64,000 nt of DNA from DATARR01 sp034666985 (GTDB lineage Bacteria > Acidobacteriota > Thermoanaerobaculia > Multivoradales > UBA5704): positions 62,001 through 126,000 of the forward strand of contig JAXDKS010000006.1 of NCBI GenBank assembly GCA_034666985.1, read 5' to 3'. Position 1 is the stretch's first letter. Each line of letters begins with the position of its first letter. This document shows positions 61,837 through 64,000 of the stretch, piece after piece. The notes beneath the pieces were generated by a model, which had not been told where the DNA came from, made no database searches, and was given only the letters and a program-made list of their open reading frames with translations. Made by a program: the position numbers and the translations under genes.

Positions 61837-64000
61837 GTGCGTAAATCGATTTGGATGGCGACCCTGCTGGCGCTGCTGCTGGTACCAGGAATAGCCAGCT
61901 CGCAGCCCCAGGGGGATACGCGTCTGCTGCGTTTTCCCGACATCTGCAAGGACAATCTGGCCTTCGTCTACGGCGGCGACGTCTGGCTCACCACCGCCCA
62001 AGGGGGGGTGGCCCGCCGGCTGACCTCCGGCGAGGGGGATGAGGTCTTCCCCAAGTTCTCGCCGGACTGCAAGTGGATCGCCTTCACCGGCCAGTACACC
62101 GGCACCCGCCAGGTCTACGTCATCCCGGTGGATGGCGGCACCCCCCGCCAGCTCACCTTCCACAACGACATCGGCAACATTCCGCCTCGCGGCGGCTACG
62201 ACAACCAGGTGATGGGCTGGACGCCGGACGGCAAGCAGATCCTCTTCAACGCCCACCGCACCCCCTACAGCGACCGCAACGCCCGGCCCTACCTGGTGCC
62301 GGCCGCCGGGGGCACGGAGACGCCGTTCGCCATCCGCGAGGGCTCCACCGGAGTCCTGTCGCCGGACGGCAACCGCTTCGTCTTCGCCCCGGTCATGCAC
62401 GAGTGGCGCAACTGGAAGCGCTACCGCGGCGGCCGCACCCCCGACCTCTGGATCTACGACCTCAAGGCCAACACCGCCGAGCAGATCACCAAGGATCCGG
62501 CCATGGACTACATGCCGGTGTGGATCGGCGACACCATCTACTTCGTCTCCGACCGCGGCCAGAACCGGATCAACAACCTCTACGCCTACGACACGAAGAC
62601 CAAGGCGGTGCGCGAGCTGACCCACCACGACACCTTCGACGTCTTCTGGCCGAGTGGCGACCGCCGCGTCGCCTACGAGAACGGCGGCTCGATCTACCTC
62701 TTCGATCCCGCCTCCGGCCAGAGCAATCGGGTGCCCATCCGCATCGAGGGCGACCTGCCCACGACCATGCCCTACTTCAAGAACGTCACCGAGGACGCGG
62801 AGGGCGGGTCCATCTCCCCCACCGGCAAGCGGGCCCTGCTCACGGCCCGGGGCGAGCTCTTCTCCGTGCCGGCCGAGAAGGGGGAGATCCGCAACCTCAC
62901 CAACTCCTCGGGCGTGCGGGAGCTGGGCGGCACCTGGTCTCCCAACGGCCGCTGGGCCGCCTACCTCTCGGACCGCTCCGGCGAGTACGAGATCTGGGTG
63001 CGCCCGGCCGACGGCTCCGGCCAGGAGCGGCGGGTCACCACCGACGGCCGCATCTGGCGCTTCCAGCCCCAGTGGTCCCCCGACTCGAAGAAGCTCGCCT
63101 TCAGCGACAAGGACCGCAAGCTCTTCTGGGTGGACGTGGCTACGGCCAAGGTCACCGAGGCCGACCGCTCGGACCTCAACGACATCCAGGACTACAAGTG
63201 GTCGCCCGACAGCCGCTTCCTCGCCTACACCAAGAACGGCGAGAACTCCTTCCCGTCGATCTGGATCTACGGCCTGGACGACGGCAAGGCCCGCCAGCTC
63301 ACCAGCGACATGACGGCCGAGGCCGAGCCCACCTGGTCCCCCGACGGCCGCTACCTCTACTTCCTCTCCAACCGCGACTTCAACCTCAACTTCAGCGGCT
63401 ACGAGTTCGACTACGTCTACAGCAACCCCACCCGGGTGTACGTGGGTGTGCTCTCCAAGGAGGGGCCGGCCCTCTTCCTCCCCGAGAGTGACGAGGAGAC
63501 GGTGAAGCCCGAGCCGCCGCCGGGCGCCTGGCTCGCAGACATGCCCAAACCGGCGCCGAAGAAGGACAAGGGCAGCGCCGAGACGACGGGAGACAAGGCG
63601 GACGTCGCTCCTCCCAAGGCCCCGGTACGGGTGAAGGTGGATTTCGACGGCTTCGAGCAGCGGGTGCGGGCCATCCCCGGTCCCTCCGGCAACTACCAGT
63701 CGCTGACGGCCAGCAACACCGCCGTCTTCTACCTCTTCCAGCGCACCGCCAACGGCGCCCCGTCGCTCCGCATGTTCAACCTCGAAGGCCGCAAGGAGGA
63801 CACGATCCTCGACAACGTGGTGGGCTACGACCTCTCGGCCGACGGCAAGAAGATCCTCTACCGACAGGGGGAGAATTTCGGCATCGTCGACGCCAAGGGG
63901 GGCCAGAAGCCTGGCGACGGCAAGCTGGCCCTGGAGAAGCTGGAGCTGCGCATCCAGCCGCGGGACGAGTGGCGCCAGGAGTACTTCGACGCCTGGCGGA
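61837..64000 (+). CDS. Tricorn protease homologue (3' partial)
   Basis: About 721 aa visible, open to the window end. GTG 61837 follows AAAGGAG and starts a signal peptide (RKSIWMATLLALLLVPGIAS). Two beta-propellers are visible: repeats like RRLTSGEGDEVFPKFSPDCK, QLTFHNDIGN, AEPTWSPDGRYLYFLSNRD. GYDLSADGKKILYRQGENFG near the end leads toward the PDZ and S41 Ser-protease domains, which lie beyond the window. Degrades peptides in the periplasm. Confidence 0.93.
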   Translation, partial: MRKSIWMATLLALLLVPGIASSQPQGDTRLLRFPDICKDNLAFVYGGDVWLTTAQGGVARRLTSGEGDEVFPKFSPDCKWIAFTGQYTGTRQVYVIPVDGGTPRQLTFHNDIGNIPPRGGYDNQVMGWTPDGKQILFNAHRTPYSDRNARPYLVPAAGGTETPFAIREGSTGVLSPDGNRFVFAPVMHEWRNWKRYRGGRTPDLWIYDLKANTAEQITKDPAMDYMPVWIGDTIYFVSDRGQNRINNLYAYDTKTKAVRELTHHDTFDVFWPSGDRRVAYENGGSIYLFDPASGQSNRVPIRIEGDLPTTMPYFKNVTEDAEGGSISPTGKRALLTARGELFSVPAEKGEIRNLTNSSGVRELGGTWSPNGRWAAYLSDRSGEYEIWVRPADGSGQERRVTTDGRIWRFQPQWSPDSKKLAFSDKDRKLFWVDVATAKVTEADRSDLNDIQDYKWSPDSRFLAYTKNGENSFPSIWIYGLDDGKARQLTSDMTAEAEPTWSPDGRYLYFLSNRDFNLNFSGYEFDYVYSNPTRVYVGVLSKEGPALFLPESDEETVKPEPPPGAWLADMPKPAPKKDKGSAETTGDKADVAPPKAPVRVKVDFDGFEQRVRAIPGPSGNYQSLTASNTAVFYLFQRTANGAPSLRMFNLEGRKEDTILDNVVGYDLSADGKKILYRQGENFGIVDAKGGQKPGDGKLALEKLELRIQPRDEWRQEYFDAWR

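Overview
The window is GC-rich bacterial chromosome with dense, often 4-nt-overlapping genes. Diderm features (outer-membrane barrels, lipoproteins, multiheme c-cytochromes), a Tricorn-type protease, FecR/CHASE2-cyclase pairs, SUF iron-sulfur assembly, an IPTL-like C-terminal sorting tail and gas vesicles together suggest an uncultured-type Acidobacteriota (Thermoanaerobaculia-like) or related lineage. That placement is inference from gene content; no rRNA or tRNA gene is visible.

1-16.7 kb, + strand: a tightly packed electron-transfer operon. It holds a four-cluster ferredoxin (5' end outside the window), a b-type-like membrane protein, an FHA-domain/TM/multiheme cytochrome fusion, a tandem GlcG/HbpS protein, an outer-membrane barrel with an N-terminal Ig-like domain, a decaheme cytochrome with an LVIVD propeller, a c554-like pentaheme cytochrome, a TPR/barrel protein and a FecR protein. 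A small toxin-antitoxin pair and a CHASE2 adenylate cyclase follow. It looks like a porin-cytochrome conduit with built-in signalling domains and is the best candidate for an undescribed system.

16.7-27.6 kb: a secreted Cys-rich protein, a ferredoxin-reductase relic and a TIR-nSTAND-WD40 protein (defence-type architecture). Divergent from the last is a second TPR/barrel + FecR pair, paralogous to the first, coupled to a 1072-aa FG-GAP/DUF11 protein with an IPTL-like tail. An orphan RHH protein and a VOC protein close the region.

27.7-37.2 kb: envelope and housekeeping genes: amidase, GerMN protein, glutamate racemase, Cu/Zn SOD lipoprotein, DUF3108 protein, M14 peptidase, a histidine kinase with receiver domain, and an ECF-like sigma factor.

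37.3-43.6 kb, - strand: sufR-like regulator, sufB, sufC, sufD, sufS, sufU, sufT, with a near-consensus promoter and a palindrome ahead of the regulator. 43.6-46 kb: a broken DUF433/DUF5615 toxin-antitoxin pair, small unknown genes, and a 43-bp tandem repeat array.

46-55.7 kb, - strand: a HupE-type membrane protein, then a gas vesicle operon (gvpJ, gvpA, kinase, response regulator, gvpF, gvpG, double ArsA-type ATPase, gvpF/L, small gvpA-like, gvpL, gvpK). The two-component system and ATPase are joined to gvp genes by overlapping stop/start codons. 55.8-64 kb: NTF2-amidohydrolase fusion, AmrS-type radical SAM enzyme, glutamate dehydrogenase, DUF2905 protein, MscS channel and the first part of a Tricorn protease homologue.

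Three families of palindromic repeats are scattered through the window. Some supply start codons, some abut TAG stop codons, and two are translated in frame inside genes.
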